A DNA stretch of 64,000 nt from Magnetovibrio sp. PR-2 (GTDB lineage: Bacteria > Pseudomonadota > Alphaproteobacteria > Rhodospirillales > Magnetovibrionaceae). A program made the translations under genes and the position numbers. Of this stretch, positions 1-8,142 are shown piece after piece. Each line of letters opens with the position of its first letter. The first letter of the stretch is position 1. Under the pieces are notes generated by a model. It saw only the letters and a program-made list of their open reading frames with translations, ran no database searches and had not been told where the DNA came from. The stretch is taken from positions 1 to 64,000 of the forward strand of contig NZ_JBAHUR010000008.1 of the NCBI RefSeq assembly GCF_036689815.1. Reading direction: 5' to 3'.

Positions 1-6
1 GAGCCT

Positions 7-207
7 TTAACTTAGAATAACAGGGCCACCAACTTTTTCGCTGATCTTGCGCGAGGCATAATCGCCAACATATTTCCCCGCAAGACTGCCCACCGCCGAC
101 CCGGCAACGGGACCGAAGAAACTGCCCGCCATGGCGCCGAGAGCGGACCCGATGAAAAACTCCGTAAGTCCCGTTTCAGGGTTGATGGAGCCGCCGTCGG
201 TGACGCG
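7..207 (-). pseudogene. Truncated glycine-zipper toxin module (leftmost copy)
   Basis: In the minus frame this reads the shared RVTDGG to KVGGP segment of the toxin backbone, then four non-homologous residues (VILS) and a TAA stop, 67 codons in all. It has no peptidoglycan-binding N-terminus, no toxin domain and no good start. It begins at the same break point as every displaced copy, next to the repeat at 222-243, and is nearly identical to 5034-5234. It lies downstream of the immunity gene at 277-597, mirroring the layout at 5.0 to 5.7 kb. Confidence 0.75.
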
Positions 208-221
208 GCCAGGTCATGTAC

Positions 222-243
222 AAAATCAATTTACTCTGACCCC
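222..243 (-). repeat. GGGGTCAGAGTAAATTGA-type boundary element, copy 1
   Basis: Minus-strand core GGGGTCAGAGTAAATTGA followed by TTTT. It separates the truncated module (7-207) from the immunity gene (277-597). Eight further copies mark other cassette boundaries. Confidence 0.85.
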
Positions 244-276
244 ATTGACTGCTTATCCCATTTTTTCTCATTTCAC

Positions 277-597
277 TTAAGTCACTGAATTAATGGTCGG
301 GTCAATAAACAGCCCAACGAGGAAGAGAACTAAAGCAAGCAGGAAAAACCCAAAAGAATACAGACCAGACATCCAATGACGTAGAATAAGTTGGAACAGT
401 GAATTGCCTAACGACAGCAGGCCAGCGACGGACAAAACCAATACACATACGAACTCAACACCCCAAAGGCATAGAGGACAGTCACTCAATACGGCTCTCT
501 GAACTGTCGCTGACACAATGAGAATCCCACCACAACCAATAAGAACCCTCAATAGGAAAATTTGATACGTAGTTAGTTTACTCATCATCGATATCAT
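277..597 (-). CDS. Small membrane protein, predicted immunity protein for the displaced toxin at 685-2220
   Basis: About 106 aa and strongly hydrophobic, with three to four likely membrane segments and charged residues mainly in short loops (for example LILRHW). It is a clear paralogue of the protein at 5411-5719: both begin MSKL, share a GG in the first segment and an RHW motif, and end near IDPTI. It sits directly downstream of a displaced toxin on the same strand. Membrane immunity proteins usually protect against toxins that attack the membrane or act in the periplasm, so this hints at the target. Start is uncertain: ATGs at 597, 588 and 585 are all possible; 597 has a GAAGG only 3 nt upstream. 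No database family was recognised. Confidence 0.7.
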   Translation of the reverse strand: MISMMSKLTTYQIFLLRVLIGCGGILIVSATVQRAVLSDCPLCLWGVEFVCVLVLSVAGLLSLGNSLFQLILRHWMSGLYSFGFFLLALVLFLVGLFIDPTINSVT

Positions 598-684
598 TTA
601 CCTTCATGAGAAAGGCTTTGCAGAACTGTTTCCAACCATAGGCTGTACTAATGTAAGTTTCAAGCTTCCTCGCGTGGTCACATC

Positions 685-2220
685 TTATTCTAGGAGATTT
701 ATATTCCAATCTCGCAATTTGTACTGCAAATATTGTTGAGCACCGGAAACTCCTCCACGCTCAGACCCACCTATCCCCCAGGGAAGCATATCTGTCGCCG
801 CATGTCCTGCACCAGATGTTGCCCACTTAGCCCAACCCCAAAGATCAGAATCGTCTGTGGGTTTCAGTTCTTGGTGAACGTAGTTATACGTCCCTTTGTG
901 CCGAGGATCGGTCACAACTTCCCCTGTGTCGCCATCGAAAACAACTTCGCGACCATCTGGATGAGCATACTTCCTCTCACGTTTTCCAACACCGTTTTGA
1001 TGCAGGTTATCCATACCTTCAGGATAAAGGATAAATCCACTGTTCTTCGCATTTAATTCCGAATTTGGTAAAGGATGGTTCAGCTTGTCCCGGTCCTCAA
1101 AATGCCAACGAGAAGCTTTATGAAATAATCCCTCATCATCCTGGAATGGGCGTTTCCCATGACGCGCGGTCTTGCGTTCTTGTGCATTTAAGGTGCGCCC
1201 TTTTTTGGGTGCAGACGATGCGCTAGCATTGTGGGTGTGCAACTTGTTTTGGTACTTGTCCTGAGCCGCGCGGAACGTGTCTTGGGTGTCTTTCGGCTTA
1301 TTCAAATGCGCCTTTGGTCCCGACCAGACTTCTTGAACGCGGGGCTCGGGTTTTGCTCCACTGAGCTCCATGGTTGGGGCGTGCTTGGTGTTTTGGGAAC
1401 GGGTGACATGTGGGCGGGGGGTGTTTGAAATCTCCTTTGTTTGGGCTTTGGGGGCTTTGGGGCCGGCCCAGACTTCTTGCACGCGCGACGGTTTGTTTGC
1501 TGCCGCTTGGGCAGACTTCACACGTTGACGCGTGGCGTCGGAGAAGGTGGAGATCTGTCGCTTTGGTTTCGGTTGTTTGAGCGGTTTAAAATCGTTGACG
1601 CGCAGGTATCTGCCCGACAACGGGTCTTGCATGGGACCCTCCGGGCCTTGCAACACCGGGTTGGTTTTGGATTTGGGAACCTTGGGTGCCAGCGATGCGT
1701 TGCTGAGGGAGGACGTTTGACGCGGTGTGCCCAACGCGTTGTTGGGTTGCGTGCGCTTTGGCGTGCTCCGGCCAGCGCCACCAGCGGCTTGGCCGTTAAA
1801 GCCCGGCGTGCCAAACGACGTCGTGTCCTTCGTCGCAAATTGATCCGAAAGTGCGCCGCTGATGCCTCCGGTTTGGCCGCTTGTTTTCGGGCCCATGGCG
1901 TCGATGGTGTCGGACAGGCCGCTTTGCAAAGACGAGCCCAAAGCATTGCCTAAGGTGGAGCCCAACGGCCCGCCAATGGTGTCACTGACTTTTCCAGCTG
2001 CGTAGTTGCCCACCGCCCCGGTAAAGGCGTTTTTCAAGCCGCCGCTGATGTCGGTGTAGGACCCGTTGCCCAAAAACCCACCAACGGTGCCACCGAGGAT
2101 TTGACCCACGGGACCGCCGACCTTCTTGCTGATTTTCTGTGCGGCGTAGTTGCCGATCATCTGTCCGCCAACATTGCCGACAAAAGAGCCAACCCCTGGG
2201 CCCATAAAGCTAGTGGCCAT
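685..2220 (-). CDS. Displaced (orphan) polymorphic toxin cassette B, HPDGREVV-type C-terminus
   Basis: Homology to the lead toxin (8143-10008) runs in frame from position 2295, but the peptidoglycan-binding domain and its start codon are missing and an in-frame TGA lies just upstream, so it is probably silent unless recombined. Order: glycine-zipper region in the second allele (ATSFMGPGVGSFVGN form), Ala/Gly/Ser segment, Lys/Pro-rich linker with two RVQEVW-x-GPK repeats, then a variable C-terminus of about 150 aa. The C-terminus has HQNGVGK, KYAHPDGREVVFDGDTG, GTYNYV and a GH-x(3)-D-x-LPW motif shared with the lead and the cassette at 5814-7445, but its last 40 residues are unique. The toxin activity is not known; its membrane-type immunity neighbour suggests a membrane or periplasmic target. 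Confidence 0.75.
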   Translation of the reverse strand: MATSFMGPGVGSFVGNVGGQMIGNYAAQKISKKVGGPVGQILGGTVGGFLGNGSYTDISGGLKNAFTGAVGNYAAGKVSDTIGGPLGSTLGNALGSSLQSGLSDTIDAMGPKTSGQTGGISGALSDQFATKDTTSFGTPGFNGQAAGGAGRSTPKRTQPNNALGTPRQTSSLSNASLAPKVPKSKTNPVLQGPEGPMQDPLSGRYLRVNDFKPLKQPKPKRQISTFSDATRQRVKSAQAAANKPSRVQEVWAGPKAPKAQTKEISNTPRPHVTRSQNTKHAPTMELSGAKPEPRVQEVWSGPKAHLNKPKDTQDTFRAAQDKYQNKLHTHNASASSAPKKGRTLNAQERKTARHGKRPFQDDEGLFHKASRWHFEDRDKLNHPLPNSELNAKNSGFILYPEGMDNLHQNGVGKRERKYAHPDGREVVFDGDTGEVVTDPRHKGTYNYVHQELKPTDDSDLWGWAKWATSGAGHAATDMLPWGIGGSERGGVSGAQQYLQYKLRDWNINLLE

Positions 2221-2225
2221 GGCAC

Positions 2226-2564
2226 CTAACGCCGAGCCAATGAAGAATTCCGGCAGACCGGTTTCGGGATTGATGGAGCCGCCGTCTGTGACGCGGACAG
2301 GTCATATGCAAAATCAATTGACTCTGACCCCAATGAACTAAAGAAGCCACCAACCGTGCCGCCGAGGATTTGCCCCACGGGACCGCCAACTTTTTCGCTG
2401 ATCTTGCGCGAGGCGTAATCGCCGACGTATTTCCCCGCAAGACTACCCACCGCCGACCCGGCAACAGGGCCGAAGAAACTGCCCGCCATGGCGCCGAGAG
2501 CGGAGCCGATGAAAAATTCCGGCAGACCCGTTTCAGGATTGATGGAGCCGCCGTCGGTGACACG
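2226..2564 (-). pseudogene. Truncated toxin module reading through a boundary element
   Basis: Contains the shared backbone from RVTDGG to GGTVGGFF, then breaks off. The frame runs on through the repeat at 2311-2331 and into the next module out of frame until a stop at 2226. Both ends carry boundary elements (2311-2331 and 2579-2600). It looks like a leftover of an earlier cassette insertion between the immunity gene at 2627 and cassette B. Confidence 0.7.
2311..2331 (-). repeat. Boundary element, copy 2 (variant)
   Basis: Minus-strand GGGGTCAGAGTCAATTGA, one substitution from the common form. It marks the start of displaced cassette B; the flank GCATATGACCTGTC and the break point in the toxin coding region match copies 4 and 7. 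Confidence 0.85.
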
Positions 2565-2578
2565 GCTGGGTCACATAA

Positions 2579-2600
2579 AAAATCAGTTTACTCTGACCCC
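2579..2600 (-). repeat. Boundary element, copy 3
   Basis: Minus-strand GGGGTCAGAGTAAACTGA, just downstream of the immunity gene at 2627-3025 and at the start of the truncated module 2226-2564. Confidence 0.85.
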
Positions 2601-2626
2601 GGTGCCCGCCAAATATGCAGTTGCGG

Positions 2627-3025
2627 TCACTGTAATGTTCTAATCTGAGGTTCAGGCAAATCTTCAGCACTCGGTCTATTGCAATCCGTTTGACCGCATA
2701 GTTCAATATTATAAAAGCTGTCGATCATCTTCAGGTCTTGCACGGCAGTGAAGCAGATCATGCCCAACACGAACATCAGAGCAGGCTTATGCCAGCTTCT
2801 CAATAGGGCGCGGGAAATGCCAAATAGAATAGCGCTCGCAACCAAAGCCAAACAAGTAAACAAAACAGAATACTGGATATCAACGTCGGTTCCCATGCCA
2901 TCCCGAACGCCATCATACGCCAACATAAAAATAACCTCATGCGCTTTACCAAGCCATGGCAAGGCGGCTGCATACGCAGCCCCCTTGCCAATGACTGTTC
3001 GGATATCGTTCCGACGATCAATCAT
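2627..3025 (-). CDS. Predicted membrane immunity protein for the lipase-type toxin at 3029-4771
   Basis: 132 aa with two clear hydrophobic segments (around SVLFTCLALVASAILFGI and ALMFVLGMICF) and a polar C-terminus with two Cys and several acidic residues. It starts 3 bp after the toxin stop, with a GAGG ribosome site inside the toxin end, so the two are translationally linked. It is unrelated to the other immunity proteins, as expected for a different toxin type. Function is inferred from position and topology only. Confidence 0.7.
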   Translation of the reverse strand: MIDRRNDIRTVIGKGAAYAAALPWLGKAHEVIFMLAYDGVRDGMGTDVDIQYSVLFTCLALVASAILFGISRALLRSWHKPALMFVLGMICFTAVQDLKMIDSFYNIELCGQTDCNRPSAEDLPEPQIRTLQ

Positions 3026-3028
3026 AAG

Positions 3029-4771
3029 TTACCTCAACCCCCATTCTGCAAACTTTGATGATAGCGCACGACGACGTTGTTTGCCAACATCATCATCTCC
3101 AGAATAGTAAAAGTGACCAATCTTTCTATCTGTTTCCGACGTGTAATGTTGATTAGCCAAAACTGGCACTGACATCATCACATCTACATCAGACATCCCA
3201 GCCTTAATCGGATCGTTTTGATCTTTTAGGTCGACGACTCTGACGGACTTAATGTTCGGGTGGTTTTGCAGCTTTTCCAGGAAGCCCTTTTCAACCGGGG
3301 TTCCCATTAACACGAGGTTATCGACTGTCCCACCTTCATCTGCATAGTCGATTGCGGCTTGTGCTGCCTTAAGTCCACCGTAAGAGTAACCAACCAAGTT
3401 AAATTGATCGCCCTGTTCACCAAACCCGCTAAAATCACTGGCGGCTCTGTCGCGACTGTTTCTGAACGGTACAGCTGCGGCATCAGCAAACATATTTCCG
3501 TTGGACCATTTGTCTGGGTCAGCTGCGCGAACGTTTTTCAGTCCAGCTTCTTCCATAGCGTGAACCATATCTTCAATGTACCCCCCTTCCATGCCTGCAC
3601 CGCCAAAGAAAGTTGTGCCTTTGAGGGTTCGGCCATCCAAACCGGTGTGCACAGGTTTGCCGTGTCGAACGGACTTGCGTTGTTTCTGCGTCAACGTCCG
3701 GCCAGACTTCGGCTCTGCCTCTGGTGCAGGCGATGCGCTAGCATTGTGGGTGTGCAACTTGTTTTGGTATTTGTCTTGAGCCGCGCGGAACATGTCTTGG
3801 GTGTCTTTCGGCTTATTCAGGTGCGCCTTTGGTCCCGACCAGACTTCTTGAACGCGGGGCTCGGCTTTTGGGGTTTTGAGCTCCATGGTCTGGGCGTACT
3901 TGGTGTTTTGGGTGCGGTAGACATGTGGGCGGGGGGTGTTTGAAATCTCCTTTGTTTGAGCTTTGGGGGCTTTGGGGCCCGACCAGACTTCTTGCACGCG
4001 CGACGGTTTGGTTGCAGCCGCTTGGGCAGACTTCACACGTTGGCGCGTGGCGTCGGAGAAGGTGGAGATCTGTCGCTTTGGTTTCAGTTGTTTAAGCGGC
4101 TTAAAATCGTTGACGCGCAGGTATCTGCCCGTCAACGGGTCTTGCATGGGACCCTCCGGGCCTTGCAACACCGGGTTGGTTTTGGATTTGGGAACCTTGG
4201 GTGCCAGCGATGCGTTGCTGAGGGAAGACGTTTGTCGCGGTGTGCCCAACGCGTTGTTGGGTTGTGTGCGCTTTGGCGTGCTCCGGCCAGCGCCACCATC
4301 GGCTTGGCCGTTAAAGCCCGGTGTGCGAAACGACGTCGTGTCCTTCGTCGCAAATTGATCCGAAAGTGCGCCGCTGATGCCTCCGGTTTGGCCGCTTGTT
4401 TGCGGCCCCATGGCGTCAATGGTGTCGGACAGGCCGCTTTGCAAAGACGAGCCCAAAGCATTGCCTAAGGTGGAGCCCAACGGCCCGCCAATGGTGTCAC
4501 TGACTTTTCCAGCTGCGTAATTCCCCACCGCCCCGGTGAAGGCATTTTTCAAGCCGCCGCTGATGTCGGTGTAGGACCCGTTGCCCAAGAAACCACCAAC
4601 CGTGCCGCCGAGGATTTGCCCCACGGGACCACCAACTTTTTCGCTGATCTTGCGCGAGGCATAATCGCCCACATATTTCCCCGCAAGACTGCCCACCGCC
4701 GACCCGGCAACGGGACCGAAGAAACTTCCGGCCATGGCGCCGAGAGCGGAGCCAATGAAGAATTCCGGCAA
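3029..4771 (-). CDS. Displaced (orphan) polymorphic toxin cassette C with alpha/beta-hydrolase (lipase-like) C-terminus
   Basis: The backbone matches the lead toxin in frame from position 4810: first-allele glycine zipper (AGSFFGPVAGSAVGS), the linker with two RVQEVWSGPKA repeats, and NASASPAP. The last 200 or so residues are replaced by an alpha/beta-hydrolase-like domain: nucleophile elbow GYSYGG (Ser near residue 463), a candidate acid in DLKDQNDP (514 to 520) and a candidate His in IGHFYY (near 553). That order and spacing fit a Ser-Asp-His lipase or phospholipase. Type VI lipase effectors use the same fold, so a membrane phospholipid target is a reasonable inference. No peptidoglycan-binding domain and no strong start are present (the first candidate is TTG), so the cassette is probably silent in place. 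Confidence 0.75.
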   Translation of the reverse strand: MPEFFIGSALGAMAGSFFGPVAGSAVGSLAGKYVGDYASRKISEKVGGPVGQILGGTVGGFLGNGSYTDISGGLKNAFTGAVGNYAAGKVSDTIGGPLGSTLGNALGSSLQSGLSDTIDAMGPQTSGQTGGISGALSDQFATKDTTSFRTPGFNGQADGGAGRSTPKRTQPNNALGTPRQTSSLSNASLAPKVPKSKTNPVLQGPEGPMQDPLTGRYLRVNDFKPLKQLKPKRQISTFSDATRQRVKSAQAAATKPSRVQEVWSGPKAPKAQTKEISNTPRPHVYRTQNTKYAQTMELKTPKAEPRVQEVWSGPKAHLNKPKDTQDMFRAAQDKYQNKLHTHNASASPAPEAEPKSGRTLTQKQRKSVRHGKPVHTGLDGRTLKGTTFFGGAGMEGGYIEDMVHAMEEAGLKNVRAADPDKWSNGNMFADAAAVPFRNSRDRAASDFSGFGEQGDQFNLVGYSYGGLKAAQAAIDYADEGGTVDNLVLMGTPVEKGFLEKLQNHPNIKSVRVVDLKDQNDPIKAGMSDVDVMMSVPVLANQHYTSETDRKIGHFYYSGDDDVGKQRRRALSSKFAEWGLR

Positions 4772-4824
4772 TCCCGTTTCAGGATTGATGGAGCCGCCGT
4801 CAGTGACGCGGACAGGTCATATGC

Positions 4825-4846
4825 AAAATCAATTTACTCTGACCCC
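4825..4846 (-). repeat. Boundary element, copy 4
   Basis: Minus-strand GGGGTCAGAGTAAATTGA plus TTTT, then GCATATGACCTGTC and the break point into displaced cassette C. Confidence 0.85.
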
Positions 4847-4950
4847 AATGACCACGCGGCACACACATCCCGACAGCGGCGAAAGAAGTGCTAGACTGCA
4901 TCAAGGCCGCTCGCCCAACGGCTTAAAGCTGAAGCACAACGCAAAAAGAA

Positions 4951-4980
4951 AACGGCGCTCCGATTTGGAGCGCCGTTTTT
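4951..4980. terminator. Bidirectional intrinsic terminator inside the toxin array
   Basis: Perfect 11-bp stem AACGGCGCTCC with GATTT loop, T-run on the plus strand and a T-rich tract (TTTTCTTTTT) on the minus strand. It sits in a 180-bp stretch (4847-5028) with no match elsewhere in the array, between truncated module 5034-5234 and cassette C, so it should stop lysis-module transcription before cassette C. Confidence 0.85.
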
Positions 4981-5033
4981 GTCAAGGGGTCCCTATCGGA
5001 TCGCACCCGCCATCCCTCGCTGCTAAGGAGCCT

Positions 5034-5234
5034 TTAACTTAGAATAACAGGGCCACCAACTTTTTCACTGATCTTGCGCGAGGCATAATCGCCGACATAT
5101 TTCCCCGCAAGACTACCCACCGCCGACCCGGCAACGGGGCCGAAGAAACTGCCCGCCATGGCGCCGAGAGCGGACCCGATGAAAAACTCCGTAAGTCCCG
5201 TTTCAGGGTTGATGGAGCCGCCGTCGGTGACGCG
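5034..5234 (-). pseudogene. Truncated glycine-zipper toxin module, second copy
   Basis: 67 codons in the minus frame, RVTDGG to KVGGP then VILS and stop. Nearly identical to 7-207 including the flanks from 5028 to 5280. Both copies lie just downstream of paralogous immunity genes, so toxin, immunity and truncated module duplicated together as one unit. Confidence 0.75.
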
Positions 5235-5248
5235 GCCAGGTCATGTAC

Positions 5249-5270
5249 AAAATCAATTTACTCTGACCCC
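5249..5270 (-). repeat. Boundary element, copy 5
   Basis: Minus-strand GGGGTCAGAGTAAATTGA plus TTTT, identical in flank (GTACATGACC) to copy 1 at 222-243. Confidence 0.85.
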
Positions 5271-5356
5271 ATTGACTGCTCAAATAAGAACTTCTGAAAT
5301 ATAGTGAACCGTCTTAACACTAATCTCTGTCCTCTATTGAAGAAGTCGTTCCGTAT

Positions 5357-5380
5357 AAAATCAAATTACTCTGACTCTAA
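5357..5380 (-). repeat. Boundary element, copy 6 (degenerate)
   Basis: Minus-strand GAGTCAGAGTAATTTGAT, a decayed copy 90 bp from copy 5 and downstream of the immunity gene at 5411-5719. Confidence 0.65.
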
Positions 5381-5410
5381 TGATACAATACCGCAAAACC
5401 GACGGTACCC

Positions 5411-5719
5411 CTAGGTAGCAAAAGGAATTGTCGGATCGATAATGAGTCCAGTAACGAACATCATAACAGCAAGGACAAAAATTCCGGCTGAATAAAGGCT
5501 CAACACCCAGTGACGATAAACTAGCTGAACCAAAAGATTCCCAAACGTCAGCAAAGCCACTGGGGGCAAAGATATCATCAACAAAAACTCAATGAGCCAA
5601 ATATTACTTTGCATACCACTCATAATTGTTCGCTCAATTATTGCAGAAGCAATAAATAGTCCACCAAATCCAACAGTGACGGCAAACAAAAAAAATTGAA
5701 ACTTGCTGAGCTTACTCAT
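5411..5719 (-). CDS. Small membrane protein, predicted immunity protein for the displaced toxin at 5814-7445
   Basis: About 102 aa, mostly hydrophobic with three to four membrane segments and an internal RHW motif; ends IDPTIPFAT. It is a paralogue of 277-597 along its whole length. The ATG at 5719 (MSKLSKF) is chosen because GGAG lies 9 to 10 nt upstream and because it aligns with the paralogue; an upstream in-frame extension to 5794 has no support. Its divergence from 277-597 in the first loop parallels the divergence of the two toxin tails, as expected for matched toxin and immunity pairs. Confidence 0.72.
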   Translation of the reverse strand: MSKLSKFQFFLFAVTVGFGGLFIASAIIERTIMSGMQSNIWLIEFLLMISLPPVALLTFGNLLVQLVYRHWVLSLYSAGIFVLAVMMFVTGLIIDPTIPFAT

Positions 5720-5813
5720 CAGTGAATAATCTCCATGGCTTTCACAGCTGGCGACAGATACACCATAGGCTGTGGAAAATGACAATGCAATCACTACAAC
5801 TTATGGGGATAAC

Positions 5814-7445
5814 TCACCTAAGGTATATTATATCGAACCATGGGTAATTATCATTCAGCCAATGGCGTGCTCCAGAAACACCGTCGCGTGTAGTCCCATG
5901 TCGCACCCATGGCAGAACATCATAATATGCGTGACCGACCGTAGACTTAACATATTTACCCCAACCGACGAGGTCTAAGTCATCAACAGGGCGCTGCTCT
6001 TGATGAACATAGTTGTAAGTACCCTTGAACCTTGGATCGGTCACGACCTCTCCCGTATCACCATCAAACACAACTTCACGGCCGTCTGGATGGGTATACT
6101 TCTTCTCCCTTTTCCCAACTCCATTCTGGTGAAACTTATCTTGACCTTCTGGAGAGAGAGCAAAACCACTATTCACCGCCGACTCTTCTGTTTTTGGTAA
6201 ACGCTTGTTCAGCTCTTCTCGCCCTTCAAAATGTTCGTAGGTGTCTTTAATATGTTGCGCATGGTCGTCAAAGATTGGGCGATCGCCTTTACGAGCGATA
6301 CTCCGTTCTTTCGATGACATATAGCCTGTGTTCTTTACTTCCGGCTTTGACAATAGATTGTATTTGTCCCCATGACGCGCACGCTTGCGTTCCGGATCGC
6401 TTAAGGTCCGTCCCTTTTTTGGCGCAGGCGATGCGCTGGCATTGTGAGTGTGCAACTTGTTTTGATATTTGTCCTGCGCGGCGCGGAACGTGTCTTGGGT
6501 ATCTTTCGGCTTATTCAGGTGTGCCCTTGGACCCGACCAGACTTCTTGAACACGGGGCTCGGCTTTTGCTCCACTGAGCTCCATGGTTTGGGCGTGCTTG
6601 GTGTTTTGGGTGCGGGTGATGTGTGGGCGGGTGATGTGTGAGGGGGGGGTTGAAATCTCCTTTGTTTGGGCTTTGGGGGCTTTGGGGCCGGACCAGACTT
6701 CTTGCACGCGCGACGGTTTGGTTGCAGCCGCTTGGGCAGAGTTCACACGTTGGCGCGTGGCGTCGGAGAAGGTGGAGATCTGTCGCTTTGGCTTCGGTTG
6801 TTTGAGCGGCTTAAAATCGTTGACGCGCAGGTATCTGCCCGTCAACGGGTCTTGCATGGGACCCTCCGGGCCTTGCAACACCGGGTTGGTTTTGGATTTG
6901 GGAACCTTGGGTGCCAGCGAGGCGTTGCTGAGGGAGGACGTTTGACGCGGTGTGCCCAACGCGTTGTTGGGTTGCGTGCGCTTTGGCGTGCTCCGGCCAG
7001 CGCCACCAGCGGCTTGGCCGTTGATGCCCGGTGTGCGAAACGACGTCGTGTCCTTGGTCGCAAATTGATCCGAAAGTGCGCCGCTGATGCCTCCGGTTTG
7101 CCCGCTTGTTTTCGGGCCCATGGCGTCGATGGTGTCGGACAGGCCGCTTTGCAACGACGAGCCCAAAGCATTTCCTAAGGTCGAGCCCAACGGCCCGCCA
7201 ATGGTGTCACTGACTTTTCCAGCTGCGTAGTTGCCCACCGCCCCGGTAAAGGCGTTTTTCAAGCCGCCGCTGATGTCGGTGTAGGACCCGTTGCCCAAGA
7301 AGCCACCAACCGTGCCGCCGAGGATTTTCCCCACGGGGCCACCGACCTTCTTGCTGATTTTCTGTGCGGCGTAGTTGCCGATCATCTGTCCGCCAACATT
7401 GCCGACAAAAGAGCCCACCCCCGGGACCAAAAAGCTGGTGGCCAT
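5814..7445 (-). CDS. Displaced (orphan) polymorphic toxin cassette A, HPDGREVV-type C-terminus
   Basis: The backbone aligns with the lead toxin in frame from 7520, using the second glycine-zipper allele (ATSFLVPGVGSFVGN). The linker has two RVQEVWSGP repeats and a local insertion with TRPHITRTQ near-repeats. After the linker, ARHGDK is followed by an extra ARKGDR duplication, then HQNGVGK, KYTHPDGREVVFDGDTG, GTYNYV and GH-x(3)-DVLPW. The last 30 or so residues are unique. Its peptidoglycan-binding domain is missing and no ribosome site fits the first ATG at 7445. The paired immunity gene follows at 5719. Predicted toxin, unknown activity, probably silent here. Confidence 0.75.
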   Translation of the reverse strand: MATSFLVPGVGSFVGNVGGQMIGNYAAQKISKKVGGPVGKILGGTVGGFLGNGSYTDISGGLKNAFTGAVGNYAAGKVSDTIGGPLGSTLGNALGSSLQSGLSDTIDAMGPKTSGQTGGISGALSDQFATKDTTSFRTPGINGQAAGGAGRSTPKRTQPNNALGTPRQTSSLSNASLAPKVPKSKTNPVLQGPEGPMQDPLTGRYLRVNDFKPLKQPKPKRQISTFSDATRQRVNSAQAAATKPSRVQEVWSGPKAPKAQTKEISTPPSHITRPHITRTQNTKHAQTMELSGAKAEPRVQEVWSGPRAHLNKPKDTQDTFRAAQDKYQNKLHTHNASASPAPKKGRTLSDPERKRARHGDKYNLLSKPEVKNTGYMSSKERSIARKGDRPIFDDHAQHIKDTYEHFEGREELNKRLPKTEESAVNSGFALSPEGQDKFHQNGVGKREKKYTHPDGREVVFDGDTGEVVTDPRFKGTYNYVHQEQRPVDDLDLVGWGKYVKSTVGHAYYDVLPWVRHGTTRDGVSGARHWLNDNYPWFDIIYLR

Positions 7446-7533
7446 GGCCCCCAGCGCCGAGCCGATGAAGAATTCCGGCAGGCCGGTGTCTGGGTTGATG
7501 GAGCCGCCGTCGGTGACGCGGACAGGCCATATT

Positions 7534-7602
7534 AAAAATCAATTTACTCTGACCCCATTTAGCACCCTAAAATCAATTTACTCTGACCCCATTTAGCACC
7601 CA
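7534..7602 (-). repeat. Two tandem boundary elements (copies 7 and 8)
   Basis: Two head-to-tail 34-bp units, each with GGGGTCAGAGTAAATTGA plus TTTT and the spacer AGGGTGCTAAAT on the minus strand. They lie between the fossil immunity fragment (7593-7745) and displaced cassette A. Copy 7 joins cassette A at the standard break point. Confidence 0.85.
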
Positions 7603-7745
7603 CATACGAACTCAACACCCCAAAGGCATAGAGGACAGTCACTCAATACGGCTCTCTGAACTGTCGCTGACACAATGAAAATCCCGCCACAACCAATAAG
7701 AACCCTTAATAGGAATATTTGATATCTAGTTAGCTTACCCATCAT
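7593..7745 (-). pseudogene. Fossil N-terminal half of a cassette-B-type immunity gene
   Basis: Starts ATGATGGGTAAG and encodes 50 residues that match the first half of the protein at 277-597 with few changes (nucleotides 7601-7747 align with 444-590). It is cut off at GVEFVC, where the boundary element begins and supplies a TAA stop. It lies immediately downstream of the functional immunity gene of the lead toxin, so the expression site appears to have held or neighboured a cassette-B-type pair before. Confidence 0.8.
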
Positions 7746-7762
7746 TGACTATTGACCATTTC

Positions 7763-8059
7763 TTACACAGTTGGAAATCCAATAACTGCTGACATGGTGA
7801 GTGTTACAAGAATGAGTAAAATTAGTAGAGAATTCTGCAGTGCCCTTTTCCAGTCTTTAACTAAGATCGACTTCAATATCCCGTATAGATTTAACAAGCC
7901 GACTAAAATAGGTGCGAAAACAATCACAACCAAGACGACACTTTGAAGAATGCTCGAAGATGGGCCATATCCAAGAACCCCATATCGATACAACACAACA
8001 AACGTTAGAAAACTAACGCATGCAATTGCTGTTACAAGCACATTTCTTTGCAATGTCAT
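7763..8059 (-). CDS. Predicted membrane immunity protein of the lead toxin
   Basis: 98 aa with three hydrophobic segments (near residues 7-23, 37-60, 76-95) and a short basic loop (VKDWKRALQN). It starts 83 bp downstream of the lead toxin stop, with AGG at a usable distance (AGGTTACC). It is not detectably related to the other three membrane immunity proteins, fitting the different last 40 residues of the lead toxin. Immunity function is inferred from position, size and topology. Confidence 0.68.
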   Translation of the reverse strand: MTLQRNVLVTAIACVSFLTFVVLYRYGVLGYGPSSSILQSVVLVVIVFAPILVGLLNLYGILKSILVKDWKRALQNSLLILLILVTLTMSAVIGFPTV

Positions 8060-8142
8060 TGGTAACCTGTGTTATCCGAGGAGCCTTGAAATAGCCGCAA
8101 TGGCCATAATCTAGATATATGGCAGTCATTGCGGCCAATCAA

